Below, piece after piece: positions 34,527-44,319 of a stretch of DNA of 64,000 nucleotides (within the stretch, counting starts at the first letter, position 1; the number at the start of each line of letters is the position of its first letter). The notes under the pieces were generated by a model. The model ran no database searches. It was not told the DNA's origin and saw only the letters and a program-made list of their open reading frames with translations. Source of the stretch: Porphyromonadaceae bacterium UBA7572 (GTDB taxonomy: Bacteria; Bacteroidota; Bacteroidia; Bacteroidales; Muribaculaceae); contig DLLC01000063.1 of NCBI GenBank assembly GCA_002476625.1, positions 11,893 through 75,892 on the forward strand, read 5' to 3'. The translations under genes were made by a program, and so were the position numbers.

Positions 34527-35795
34527 TCAGCGCTTGAGCATCTTTGCCGATGCCTTACTGCCGTCGGCGCTTACCACAGTGACCACATACACGCCTTGAG
34601 GAAGAGCGGCAGTGCTGAAAGTGGCCTTATTAGCATCAATCGCAGCGTTCACTTCCACCATGGCACCTGTCATGGCGGCCACCGCGAGTGACTGTATCGG
34701 CTTTTGCGAGCCGACGGTGGCCACGCCACCACTGACGAACACTTCAAGGGCGCTTCCGTGAGCCTTCATATCATGCACAGATGTGGGCACTGGCACTATT
34801 GGCTCCGGATCGGGGAATGAGGTGATGGCACGTGTGCGGCACACATGGAAATATTGCTTTGGCTGACCGTTGGAATACCCGCCTTCAAACGACAGGAAAT
34901 TCACCAAGTCGGCGCTCATCATTGTGGAAGTCCAGTATTTGTCGGCAGCAAGAGCCGCACCACCGGCCTTAGCGAGGTTGGCGTTGAAAGTGGCGCGTGC
35001 CTCTGGATAGGGGTTGGTGTCGGGCTGGCCGTCTTTATAGGCCATGGTCACGCTGTTGCCAGTCCAGTTGTTCACCTGTCCTTTACTCGTGTCGGCGTCT
35101 TTCTCCACCCAGGTGAGGCCACAGGAGGCAGCAAAGAGCTGACGCATTTCATCCACAGCTGGCAGATACCACTTCAAGTTGTCGTCCGACTTCGATGCGC
35201 ACCAGTTGGCGGCTTGAAAGCCACTCTCCCAGCCGGGCACGTTGGCAATGGCTGCACAGTTGGCGGCACCGTTCATCACATCGTTGGCGGCAGGAATAGC
35301 CATCGTGGCACCCGACCAGCTCAACTGCTCTGCCTCATCGAGGCTAACCGCCTTGCCGGTGCGTCCATCGGCATTCACATAGAAAATCATGCCCACGCAC
35401 GTTTTCCCAGCCACCACGGCCCCTTGCTCCCAAGTGCCGTCGGAAAACAGGTAATAGCCCACCTTGGGCGCTTTTAGCGACACCGTGAGGGTCAAGTCGG
35501 CCGACATTTCGCCACATGTGGCTTTCAGCACCGTGATGCCCGGTGCCATGCCACGCACTTTCCCGTTAGCGTCGATGGTAGCCACACGCGGCTCCGACGA
35601 ACTCCACTCCACCTTAGCGCCAGAGGCTGCATCGGCGGGGAGAATCTCCGCCTTATAGGTGCGCGACCCGCCCACTGCGAGCTTTGCACTGGTGGGGGTG
35701 ATGGTGATCGACTCTATCGCTGACGCATTTTGCGCCATCACGGTAAACGCAGCCGACACGGATAGTGCCACTGCCATCATTACGGAAATCTTCAT
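34527..35795 (-). CDS. Exported Ig-like (BIG2) surface protein
   Basis: A 422-residue exported protein. Signal peptide (1-21); BIG2-type Ig-like domain (about 28-105: ITPTSAKLAVGGSRTY, VEWSSSEPRVATIDANGKV); a middle domain (about 112-330) starting GYYLFSDGTWEQG and including WYLPAVDEMRQLF, of the kind found in DUF1566/Lcl-type surface proteins; and a C-terminal sorting-like beta-sandwich (last 80 residues, LPQGVYVVTVVSADGSK, basic end). Probably displayed on or released from the cell surface. Ligand unknown; transcribed alone. Confidence 0.76.
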   Translation of the reverse strand: MKISVMMAVALSVSAAFTVMAQNASAIESITITPTSAKLAVGGSRTYKAEILPADAASGAKVEWSSSEPRVATIDANGKVRGMAPGITVLKATCGEMSADLTLTVSLKAPKVGYYLFSDGTWEQGAVVAGKTCVGMIFYVNADGRTGKAVSLDEAEQLSWSGATMAIPAANDVMNGAANCAAIANVPGWESGFQAANWCASKSDDNLKWYLPAVDEMRQLFAASCGLTWVEKDADTSKGQVNNWTGNSVTMAYKDGQPDTNPYPEARATFNANLAKAGGAALAADKYWTSTMMSADLVNFLSFEGGYSNGQPKQYFHVCRTRAITSFPDPEPIVPVPTSVHDMKAHGSALEVFVSGGVATVGSQKPIQSLAVAAMTGAMVEVNAAIDANKATFSTAALPQGVYVVTVVSADGSKASAKMLKR

Positions 35796-35911
35796 TTAGT
35801 TCTGAGATTTTTTTGTTTTGGATTTGAGATTATGGATAAATTATAGGAATTTGATAGTGTGTGAAGCGCGCGTCACTTACGCTGGCAGTCTCTCCACAAG
35901 CACAAAAAAAC

Positions 35912-35964
35912 AAGCCGTTTCAAACGTGTGTGTAAAAGATGTTGCGCATAGTTTGAAACGGCTT
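35912..35964 (-). terminator. Terminator after the glycerophosphodiesterase gene
   Basis: Perfect 14-base inverted repeat AAGCCGTTTCAAAC/GTTTGAAACGGCTT around a 25-base loop, followed on the minus strand by GTTTTTTTG. Lies about 50 bases beyond the stop. Confidence 0.75.
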
Positions 35965-36012
35965 CGTTTGCCATTCGGCTCGCCTTACAAGGGCGAGAGA
36001 GAGAGCTCTTGG

Positions 36013-36804
36013 TTACTTGAGCATTTGCTGAAGGAGCACAGGTTCATTCGTGGTAATGAAATCAATACCATTGTCGATGCACCACTGAAGGTCTTCCCTC
36101 TTGTTCACCGTCCAGGCGTTGGTCTTCAAGCCCAGTTCATGGCACTCCTTAATCCATTCAGGGTGTGCCTTAAACACCTTGTAGTGATAGTCCATGCCTG
36201 CAGCGCCAATCTCCTTGAGCTTCTTTGGCGGCATTTCGCCATTGAGGTAGTAAACCTCGGTGCCTTTAGGCGCATACTTGATAAGCTCGCACATGGCATT
36301 TGGGGAGAAAGTGATATAGGTGACACGGTTCTCCAAGCCATAATGCTTAACCATGGCAAGTGCCTTGGTCACACAGAGCGACTCCTGAATGAGGTCGGTG
36401 TGGGGCTTCACCTCGAGCACCACCTGGATATTAGGGTGCTTGGTAAATTCTTGCAGGTACTGGTCGAGGGTGCTGATATACTCGCCATTGGGAACCTTCT
36501 GGCCCGCAACATCTTTTGCGAGAGAGTTTTGAATCACCACACCGTTGATGTCTGGGTTGTGGTTCACAAAAATCTGGCCGTCCTTGGTCATCCAGATGTC
36601 GAACTCCGAACCCCAGCAATGAATAGAGTCGGCCTTGCAGAGGCTGCGAATAGAATTTTGGGCCGACTCCTTAGCAGTCTCCATCTTAGTGCTTTTTCCT
36701 GTTTTCCAATAGCCGCGGTGAGCCACCACAAGCGGCTTCTGTGCCACAGCCGCAATGCTGAGCATGGCAGCGGCAGCGCAAATGATTGTTTTCAATGCTT
36801 TCAT
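36013..36804 (-). CDS. Glycerophosphodiester phosphodiesterase
   Basis: A 263-residue periplasmic GDPD-family enzyme. Signal peptide MKALKTIICAAAAMLSIAAV; TIM-barrel motif VVAHRGYWK (catalytic HR), GSEFDIWMTKDGQIFVNHNP (metal-binding Glu/Asp and catalytic His), and VVLEVKPH. It splits glycerophosphodiesters into glycerol-3-phosphate and an alcohol. That fits the glycerol-3-phosphate transport and oxidation genes about 10-20 kb away. A hairpin separates it from the SusCD-BACON operon upstream. Confidence 0.9.
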   Translation of the reverse strand: MKALKTIICAAAAMLSIAAVAQKPLVVAHRGYWKTGKSTKMETAKESAQNSIRSLCKADSIHCWGSEFDIWMTKDGQIFVNHNPDINGVVIQNSLAKDVAGQKVPNGEYISTLDQYLQEFTKHPNIQVVLEVKPHTDLIQESLCVTKALAMVKHYGLENRVTYITFSPNAMCELIKYAPKGTEVYYLNGEMPPKKLKEIGAAGMDYHYKVFKAHPEWIKECHELGLKTNAWTVNKREDLQWCIDNGIDFITTNEPVLLQQMLK

Positions 36805-36828
36805 AATATGTAAAATCTTTTAAAAGTA

Positions 36829-36860
36829 ACTGGCAAAGCCAAATCAATGACTTTGCCAGT
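36829..36860 (-). terminator. Terminator after the SusCD-BACON operon
   Basis: Perfect 10-base inverted repeat ACTGGCAAAG/CTTTGCCAGT with a 12-base loop; the minus strand then reads TACTTTT. About 50 bases beyond the stop of the BACON protein. Confidence 0.7.
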
Positions 36861-36910
36861 CGTTTATTGGTTACAATTAATACTCTTCAATTAAATTGCA
36901 CATAGCAAAA

Positions 36911-38245
36911 TTAGCGTCCTTCCACCTTGAAGTTGTCGATGAAGATACGGTTCTTGCTCTGACCCACACCTTTGAGCTGGTCATGGAACAGACCGCCGAG
37001 AATCACCACTTGAGTGTCGCGGGTAGCACCGTCCACATAGATGGTGTAGTGCGAGAGTGGATTCTCCCATACTTTCAGACCTTCTGGGTCGGTCTTGGGG
37101 AAGAAGTGGTTGTCGGCATCGAGCACGATGGAGGCCACACCGTTGAGCACGATTGGCACAAGGTCTTCAGTGCAGTAAGTCACGCCATTGACGATTTCAC
37201 CGCCATTGCCACCTTCAATCTTAGAGATTGTGCCCGGGCCAAGAACAGCCACATACACTTGGCCGTCGTCAACTGTGCCACCTGATGAGCTATAGCCCAC
37301 GGCCTGGAAGCTTACAGCGATGTCCATACCGTCGCCAATGTCAGGAATCTTCGGCGACACAATGTCACCGCCATAGTTGGTCTTGCCAAGTTTGATGAAG
37401 CCAGGACGGCCATAGCACCATGTGCTGCGAGAAGTCCATCCGTGCGATAGCTCCTCGTCAGTCCATTTATCGAAGCGAGAGCTGCTCTCACCATCAGTAA
37501 TCCAGCCCTTGATGCTGGTGTCGGGGTGGTTCATCCAGCTAAAGTTCTCGAAGAAGAGCGCGCCAAGCTGAGTGACAGGCACATCGATAGCAAGATCTGT
37601 GAAGTTACCCGTGCCTTGAATGTGCAGCACTGCTGATCTGTCTTTGTTAATGGCACCGCACTTAAGCACCACTGTGTTAGGCACAGTGTCGTTAGGCACC
37701 ACATTAAGCCAGCTCACATCTTCACCCTCAACAAGCGGACGCACCTCATAAGTGTAAGGGATATTGGTGATCACAGAGAACTGTACATCGCCGCCTTCAC
37801 GGGCAATGGTAATGCTGTTGGCCGATGGCTTAATGTAAGGCTCGCTACCGGTTTGGCGTACAGTGAGCGGCACAGGCTGCTCCACTCCATCCACATAGAT
37901 TTTATACACCACATCGCGAGCGTCGGGCACCTTGTTCTCAATGGTGGACAGGCGGAGATAGCCATCTCCATCGCCCTCGAGAGGGAACACGCGGCACCAG
38001 CCGTTTTCAGTTTGACAAACGAGTTTCCATGGGCGGTTACTGCGCACCACAAGTTTTTTTGCTTTTGAAAAGTCGGCGGTGTCCACCTGCTGGTAGTCGA
38101 ATTCGTAGGTCATATCCTCAAGGTTTTCAATCTTGAAATATGGGTCGCCATCGAATTTATCGTCGCTACAAGCTGTGAAGCCCATCGCTGCCACCACTGC
38201 CAATGCAGCAAGAAGCACAGATTTCATATATTTCTTCATAGCCAT
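36911..38245 (-). CDS. BACON-domain surface lipoprotein
   Basis: A 444-residue lipoprotein (lipobox GFTAC, Cys about 26). BACON-type Ig folds span about 45-235 (KLVVRSNRPWKLVCQTENGW, ITIAREGGDVQFSVITN, VPVTQLGA); the C-terminal half (about 240-440) is a beta-rich domain starting LFFENFSWMNHP, likely a carbohydrate- or ligand-binding jelly roll. Its ATG shares one base with the stop of the susD-like gene (TAATG). The position after susCD is that of the surface-binding lipoproteins (SusE/F role) of polysaccharide loci. No degrading enzyme is adjacent. Confidence 0.8.
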   Translation of the reverse strand: MAMKKYMKSVLLAALAVVAAMGFTACSDDKFDGDPYFKIENLEDMTYEFDYQQVDTADFSKAKKLVVRSNRPWKLVCQTENGWCRVFPLEGDGDGYLRLSTIENKVPDARDVVYKIYVDGVEQPVPLTVRQTGSEPYIKPSANSITIAREGGDVQFSVITNIPYTYEVRPLVEGEDVSWLNVVPNDTVPNTVVLKCGAINKDRSAVLHIQGTGNFTDLAIDVPVTQLGALFFENFSWMNHPDTSIKGWITDGESSSRFDKWTDEELSHGWTSRSTWCYGRPGFIKLGKTNYGGDIVSPKIPDIGDGMDIAVSFQAVGYSSSGGTVDDGQVYVAVLGPGTISKIEGGNGGEIVNGVTYCTEDLVPIVLNGVASIVLDADNHFFPKTDPEGLKVWENPLSHYTIYVDGATRDTQVVILGGLFHDQLKGVGQSKNRIFIDNFKVEGR

Positions 38246-39831
38246 TAATGTTCTTTATAGGGGAATAATTCTTTACCAGTCACAGCTGAATAGCTCCACC
38301 ACACAGGAGTGTTCATTGTGTTTTCGCCACCCATGCGAGTGAGGGCTTCCTGCACATGCTCGTAGTTGTTGGCCACGGTGGTGTTAGGATATGCGAAGCG
38401 CTGTGGATACTTATAGTCGTTGAAGTCGGTGCCGTTACCGATAGTAAGCTCAGGATAACCAGTGCGGCGCACTTCGTGGTAGGCCTCCATACCAGTCCAG
38501 AAGAGGGCGAGGTATTTCTGCTCACCGATGAGCTCGAGCTTGTTCTCAGCCATATCCCAGTTGGCGAGGGAGGAAGCAAGGAATGTGTTCACGTCATCTT
38601 CCGAGATACTGCGTGGGCTTTCGCTATACTGTCCCCATTCGCCCCACTTCAGAAGCGAGGAGCGCACAGCTGCCTCGTAAAGCTCTTGTGGAGTCTTGTC
38701 CATGGTGATTAAGCCACGCTGCTCCATCTCGGCGAGAATGAAGAGCACTTCAGCATAGTCCATATAGTAAACGGGAGCGTCGTCGCGCACAAACACCTCA
38801 TAGTTGAGCTGTGCGGCGCCGTTGTTTGAGAGCGAGCGCTCATCAGGTGTACCGCCTGAGATACCGCCTTTCCAGCCATCATTGCCTTCCTTATACCAAA
38901 TTGGCAGACGAGGGTCGGTGTATGACTGAATGCCGTCTTCATCGGTATATACCATCATCTTGATCACCTGCTCCGCAGCCTTATACGAGCTGCTGGTGAA
39001 GTCGGTCTTCAGCTTATTGTGGAAATAGCTCAAGTATGGGTCCACACCGGTAAGCTTAACGGTGGCATTCTCGTTGTTGCCAGAAATCACTGGATATTCA
39101 CTCTGATTGTCGATAATGGCTTGAATACGCTCGCCAGAACGCATTTCTGGGCGGCCGCTCACGCGGCAAAGCAAACGGAGCATCAGCGAGTTGTTGAATC
39201 TGCGCCAAAGTCGTAAGTCGCCGTTATACATCTGGTCAACGGCGCCAAGAGCGGCATCCACTTTCTTATTTTCGGCGTAGATTTTGTTAGCTTCCTCAAG
39301 TTCGGCAAGCATATCTTCATACACTTCTTGCTGCGACTCAAACACAGGTTTGGTGATGCCTTCTGTACGGCCCTTGAATGCCTCCTTGTAAGGAATGTCG
39401 CCAAACATATCGGTAAGATTCTCCATGCAAAGCACCTTCAGGGTGAGGCCCACAGCCTCTGCAGCTGGATTCTTGTACTTGCGTGCCAGGTCGATCATGT
39501 GCACAATGTTGGTCACACGGTTGGCGTAGCCGTTCCACACGCTTGAGAAGTTGGCCTCGCCAATTTTATAGCGGTTTTCCTCACGCGTACCGCCACCACA
39601 GTGTGTGGTGAACTGCACCAGTTCGTCGTTCCAGAACCAGGTGTAGTTCTGCCACTGGCTGTTGGTCATACCATAGAATGCAGGGGTGAACATAGCGTAA
39701 GGGTTCTGCAAGTCGCCGAGCTGCATATTGTTGGGGTCGTGGTTGGTCTCCTCAAAGTCGTTGGTGCAGGAGGTGCCTGCCACAGCCAGTCCCAACACGG
39801 CTAACCCCATATATAAATATTTCTTTTTCAT
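38245..39831 (-). CDS. SusD/RagB-like lipoprotein (SusD-like_2 type)
   Basis: A 528-residue lipoprotein with lipobox GTSC (Cys about 22) and the N-terminal NDFEETNHDPNN seen in SusD-like_2 proteins; TPR-like helices occur through 120-200 and 395-450 (YMDYAEVLFILAEMEQRG). It would cap the SusC barrel and bind ligand outside the cell. The gene is intact and lies 32 bases downstream of susC, which is interrupted by a stop codon. Confidence 0.92.
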   Translation of the reverse strand: MKKKYLYMGLAVLGLAVAGTSCTNDFEETNHDPNNMQLGDLQNPYAMFTPAFYGMTNSQWQNYTWFWNDELVQFTTHCGGGTREENRYKIGEANFSSVWNGYANRVTNIVHMIDLARKYKNPAAEAVGLTLKVLCMENLTDMFGDIPYKEAFKGRTEGITKPVFESQQEVYEDMLAELEEANKIYAENKKVDAALGAVDQMYNGDLRLWRRFNNSLMLRLLCRVSGRPEMRSGERIQAIIDNQSEYPVISGNNENATVKLTGVDPYLSYFHNKLKTDFTSSSYKAAEQVIKMMVYTDEDGIQSYTDPRLPIWYKEGNDGWKGGISGGTPDERSLSNNGAAQLNYEVFVRDDAPVYYMDYAEVLFILAEMEQRGLITMDKTPQELYEAAVRSSLLKWGEWGQYSESPRSISEDDVNTFLASSLANWDMAENKLELIGEQKYLALFWTGMEAYHEVRRTGYPELTIGNGTDFNDYKYPQRFAYPNTTVANNYEHVQEALTRMGGENTMNTPVWWSYSAVTGKELFPYKEH

Positions 39832-39863
39832 AATTTTCTTTAATGTGTTTACAGAAAAAATGT

Positions 39864-42800
39864 TTAGAAGCTGAGTTTCACATTCACACCGTAGCTACGG
39901 GTCATTGGGAAGGTCATGGTTTCAATACCGCTTGTGATGTTGGCACCGTTGAGCGAACCGCCTTCTGGGTCAAATGCAGGGTAGTTGGTGATGCAGAACA
40001 AGTTGGTAGCATACACACCGAACGATGCCGACTGAAGCACTTTTGTCTTGGCGCAGATGCGCTTTGGCAGAGCGTAGTCGAGGCGCACTTCTTTACATTT
40101 CAGGAAGTCGGTCTTGAAAGTGTTCTCCTCCACATTGTCGCGGTTCCACTTGTAAGAGCTGTAATAGGTGGAGATGTTTTCTGTGATTGTGGTGTTCTTC
40201 TTGTAAGTGACAGTGCCATCGCTGTTCTTCACTGCATTCACACCTGCCACCACAAGACCATCCTGACGGCCTTCCAGTGAGTTTGTGAGCTTACCCTGGT
40301 AGCTGAGTGCGAAGTTGGTCACAGAGAAGCTGTGTCCGCCCATCTGAGCCGAGAATGTGGCGCTGAGGGTGAAGTCTTTCACACGGAGTTTCTGGGTCAT
40401 ACCGCCACGCCATGTTGGAGCCACCTTACCGATTCTGCGGTTTGGCTGAGCATCGAGCAGTGGATAGCCGTTGGTGGCGTTCACGAGAATTTGACCAGAG
40501 CAGTCCACGGTGTTGCCGTTTTCATCTACATAAGTAGATCCCTCTGGTGCGCGCTGATAGCCCTTACCGTAAATCACGTTCATTTCCTTGCCCACATAAG
40601 AGTAGATATACACGCGGTTACCGATGGTGGTACCGTTGTTGGCGAGCTGAAGTGGGGTGTTTGGATCCCAACCGTCCTGGTAGCTCACGAGCTTGTTCCA
40701 GTTACGGCTCCAGTTGATGTCCATGCTCCACTGCACGTCTTTGCTGCGAACAGGCACGATGTGTGTGCCGATTTCAATACCGCGGTTGCGGATTTCACCA
40801 GTGTTGATCTTCATTGAGGTGGCGCCGATGATAGCGTCAGTCGCAGCCGACACAATCTGGTCGGTGGTTGAAGAAGTGTAGAGAGCCACATCCAGGCCAA
40901 AGCGGTTGTGGAAGAACATGGTCTCAATACCCATTTCCCAGCTTTCCACATTTTCTGGCTTGATGTAGGGGTTAGAGATGCTGCCTGGCACGGTGTAGCC
41001 ACCAGAGTATGTGCCTGAGCGAGAATAAGTGTCGTTGAGCGTATATGGGCTGGTGTCGTTACCCACGTTTGCCCATGAAATACGGAATTTCAGCATGTCC
41101 ACCCATTTGGCGTGCTTCTTGAGGTTGAGCGCCTTGTCCACAAGGATACTTGCGCTCACCGATGGATAGAAGAACGACCAGTGGCCAGGGCCAAGGGCGC
41201 TCGACCAGTCGTTACGGGCGGTGAGGTCGAGGTAGTAAGTGTCGTCCCAGCTCAGTGATGCCATGCCATAGAAGCTGTTCACCACTTTCTTTGCCTTGTA
41301 GTTATAAGGGGTTGGGTTCACGCCCACAGGATTGTTGTTAGGGTTGTAAACGCCAGGTTCACCAAGCTCGTTGAGCGTGATGTAAGAGCGATACCACTTG
41401 CGGTTCATGCTGTTGCCACCAAATGCCACAGAGAAGCCCAGGCGCTTATTCGCCCAGTCGTTGTTCATGTAGCGGAGGAGGAAGTCGTGGTTATACTCAT
41501 AGTCGCGGATAGTCTGTTCGCGATAGTATCCTTTTTCATAGCCAGGCGAGTAGTATGGGCGCTGCAGCTGGCGGAATTCATCATTGATGTCGAGACCGGT
41601 ACGGAGGTCGAGGGTCAAGCCCTTCACAGGGAGTTTGATATTCAACGACACGTTACCATACACACGGTCCTTCTTGTTGGCGTTGAGTGCCTCATAAAGG
41701 ATGCGGTAAGGGTTGTACTGGTTCGATGGGTTGATGGTGTAGCCGCCTTCCACGTTTTCGCGGGTGAAGCGGCCTTGGAAGTACTCATCTTTATAGTCTT
41801 GGATAGGGTTACAAGAGAAGCCCCATGCGAGAAGATACATTGGGTTAGAAGCGCTGTAGCCAGCCACAGGCATGTTGTCCGACGACTTGTGGGTGTAAGT
41901 GGCCTTGGCGTTGAGCTTCATCCACTTGTTGAGCTGAGTGGATCCAGAGAAGTTCACGGTCTGCTTTGCATAGCCAGTGTTGGGGAGAATCCAGTCGTTG
42001 TGGGTGTCGGTGATCGACAGACGAGCGCTTGCGCCTTTGCCGTTGCCACCGTCGATGGTGATGGTATTGTTATAGGTCACACCAGTTTCAAAGATACCGG
42101 TGAACCAGTCGTCCTGGTAAACCCATGGCAGTTTTTCATACTTGCCAGTTTCCCAGTTACGTGAGCGATAGAGGTAACGCATTTGGTTAGCGTCGTATTT
42201 CGCACCGAAAGCGTAGCGGGAGTAGTTACGGGTCACAGCCACTCCGTCGGGGGCATCGTCGGCCGATATGTTCCAGCTGGAGTAGTCACGGTAACCCATG
42301 TCGGCGCCAGGGCCGTATTCTTTCTGGAAGTCGGGGAAGTAGCCGGCTTTTTCCCATACGATAGATGAGCTGATCGACACACCAACGCCTTTGCGCTGAC
42401 GGCCGTTCTTGGTGGTGATGATAATGGCACCGTTAGCTGCGCGGCTACCATAAAGAGCCGTAGCGGCAGGGCCTTTCAGCACACTCACGTTTTCAATGTC
42501 CTCAGGGTTGAGGTCAGAAGCGGCGTTACCGAAGTCCACAGGGGCGTCGCTATTGGAGTAGCTACTGCCACTACCTGACGAAACGGTTCCGCTGGTCACA
42601 GGCACACCGTCGATTACGAAAAGGGCTTCGTTGGCGCCATAGTTGAGCGACTGGTCGCCACGGAGCACCACACGGAGCGATCCTGTAGGGCCAGAGTTGG
42701 CGCTCGTGAGGCTCAAACCTGCCACCTTGCCGTCGAGTGAGTTCAGCCAGTTACCGCTCGAGGTTTTGGTAAGTTCGGCATTATCCACCTTCGACACGGC

Positions 42801-43172
42801 ATAACCGAGCGATTTCTGCTCACGGGTGATACCGAGGGCGGTCACAACCACGCCATCGAGCATCTTGCTTGCCTCTTCCATTGTGAGGGTCACCTTGCCG
42901 CCTTTAGGCTTCACCTCGCGGGTCTTCTAACCAACAGAATTTACTACAAGCACAGGGCTCTTGCCCTTCACTTTCAGTGAGAAGTGGCCGTCGATGTCGG
43001 TGCTTGTTCCATTTTTAGTACCCTTTTCCATAACGGTGGCGCCAATCATAGGCGTTTTGCCGTCACTTTCATAAATGGTACCCGTCACTCTGTCCTGAGC
43101 GGCAGCCGATGTGGCAACCACAAGCATCAAGAGCAACCATGCGAATTTTAACGCGCGTTTAAAATGCATCAT
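39864..43172 (-). pseudogene. SusC/RagA-like TonB-dependent receptor interrupted by an in-frame amber codon
   Basis: The frame encodes a full SusC-type receptor of about 1102 codons: signal peptide, carboxypeptidase-regulatory-like domain (DRVTGTIYESDGKTPMIGAT), plug (LDGVVVTALGITREQKSLGY, then ATALYGSRAANGAIIITTKNG) and barrel ending YGVNVKLSF. At 42929-42927 a TAG follows VNSVG and precedes KTREVKPKGG with no frame change; SusC proteins have Tyr here (VGY), so one TAT/TAC to TAG change explains it. A GTG at 42914 could restart translation but would lack the signal peptide. The promoter and downstream susD and lipoprotein genes are intact, so the lesion looks recent, or may be a sequencing error or suppressed stop. 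Confidence 0.85.
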
Positions 43173-43296
43173 AGAAAGTTATTTTAGTTATTAAATAAAT
43201 ATAGTCGTTTTTTTCAGCAGTGTAAGATGCGGTATAAACAACAATAATGCTTATAAGAGCAGTGTATTATTGACAACAAATATTAATTAGCTTTTG

Positions 43297-43327
43297 CAAA
43301 TTTAAGGTTTTTAAGGCATTCTTCAAA
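43297..43327 (-). promoter_or_regulatory. Promoter of the susC-susD-BACON operon
   Basis: Minus strand: TTTG (43327-43324), 19 bases, TAAATTTG (43304-43297), exact consensus; leader about 120 bases. Confidence 0.72.
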
Positions 43328-43460
43328 AAATTTGATAGGCAATATTCGTTTTGTAAATGTTAAAATCGCAATCCGAAACCATACACAAAGCAAAACGAAT
43401 ATTTACATAACAATTTAACGCCAATGCCCACCGTGGCATTAACATTTATTCCCCATAAAT

Positions 43461-43492
43461 TTTGAATACCTTGTGCCATTTCATTAATTTTG
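43461..43492 (+). promoter_or_regulatory. Promoter of the 43555 glycosyltransferase
   Basis: TTTG (43461-43464), 20 bases, TAATTTTG (43485-43492), exact consensus; leader about 57 bases. A longer in-frame start at 43462 would lie inside this promoter, which supports ATG 43555. Confidence 0.75.
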
Positions 43493-43554
43493 CACCGCAC
43501 TTGGGGCAAAGCCCCATGCGCCCTATTGCTTATCACACTTGCACATTCCTCATT

Positions 43555-44319
43555 ATGGAAATTTTTCCACACACCAAAGATGCCATCCGTGCCCACTACT
43601 TCTATTTGATGGAGCGCCTGTTTCCCTCAAAGATCACCGACGCGCGCCAAATCCCCATCATCATCAACAATTACAACCGTCTGTCGATGCTCAAGCGGCT
43701 CATAGAATCACTCACGGATCGTGGCTACCACCACATCGTGATACTCGACAACCAAAGCACCTATCCGCCACTGCTTGAGTGGTATGAGAAATGCGAATTT
43801 GAGGTGGTGCGGCTGCCCAAGAACTACGGCTTCAAGGCGCTGTGGAAATGCGCGCAAGTGCGTAAGCGGTTTTGCTCTGACTACTACATCTACACCGACC
43901 CCGATGTGAGGCTCTCCGACGAATGCCCGGCCGACATAGTGGAGCAGATGTTCCTCATTCTGAAAAACCGCCGTAAAAAGGCGTTCAAAATAGGGCCGTC
44001 GATTCGGATCACCGACCTTCCCGACCATTATGTCCACAAAAAGGAGGTGATAGCTTTCGAGAGCAAGTATTTTAAAGAAAAAACAGAGGAAAACGGGCTC
44101 ACGCTTTACCGTGCGCCTATCGACACCACTTTTGCGCTCTACCGCCCACGCATTGGCCTTAGCCGCAGAGTATCGCTGGAGTCATACCGCATGGCGGAGC
44201 CCTACTCCATACAGCACCTCCCATGGTATCTTTGCAGCGAGAGCCCTGATGAAGAAGAGCGCTACTATACAGAAAGCTGCAAGCAGCCCACCATGTGGTC
44301 GGCCAAGAAAGGACATTAA
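43555..44319 (+). CDS. Glycosyltransferase-like protein (GT2-type fold)
   Basis: A 254-residue protein with GT-A features: IPIIINNYNRLSMLKRLIES at the nucleotide loop, IVILDNQSTYPPLLE, and a DxD motif in YIYTDPDVRLSDECP. A later segment (YRAPIDTTFALYRPR) resembles the acceptor region of small GT2-like proteins in glycan loci. No membrane helices. Sugar and acceptor unknown. It converges with the DUF5672 gene; the two stop codons overlap within TTAA. Confidence 0.8.
   Translation: MEIFPHTKDAIRAHYFYLMERLFPSKITDARQIPIIINNYNRLSMLKRLIESLTDRGYHHIVILDNQSTYPPLLEWYEKCEFEVVRLPKNYGFKALWKCAQVRKRFCSDYYIYTDPDVRLSDECPADIVEQMFLILKNRRKKAFKIGPSIRITDLPDHYVHKKEVIAFESKYFKEKTEENGLTLYRAPIDTTFALYRPRIGLSRRVSLESYRMAEPYSIQHLPWYLCSESPDEEERYYTESCKQPTMWSAKKGH

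Noticed and set aside
31891..42929. Stop-codon reassignment as an explanation for the in-frame TAA and TAG
   Set aside because: TAG, TAA and TGA all end other intact genes here (TAG ends glpR and the 10250 glycosyltransferase, TAA ends ruvC, TGA ends the 801 barrel gene), so recoding is unlikely.
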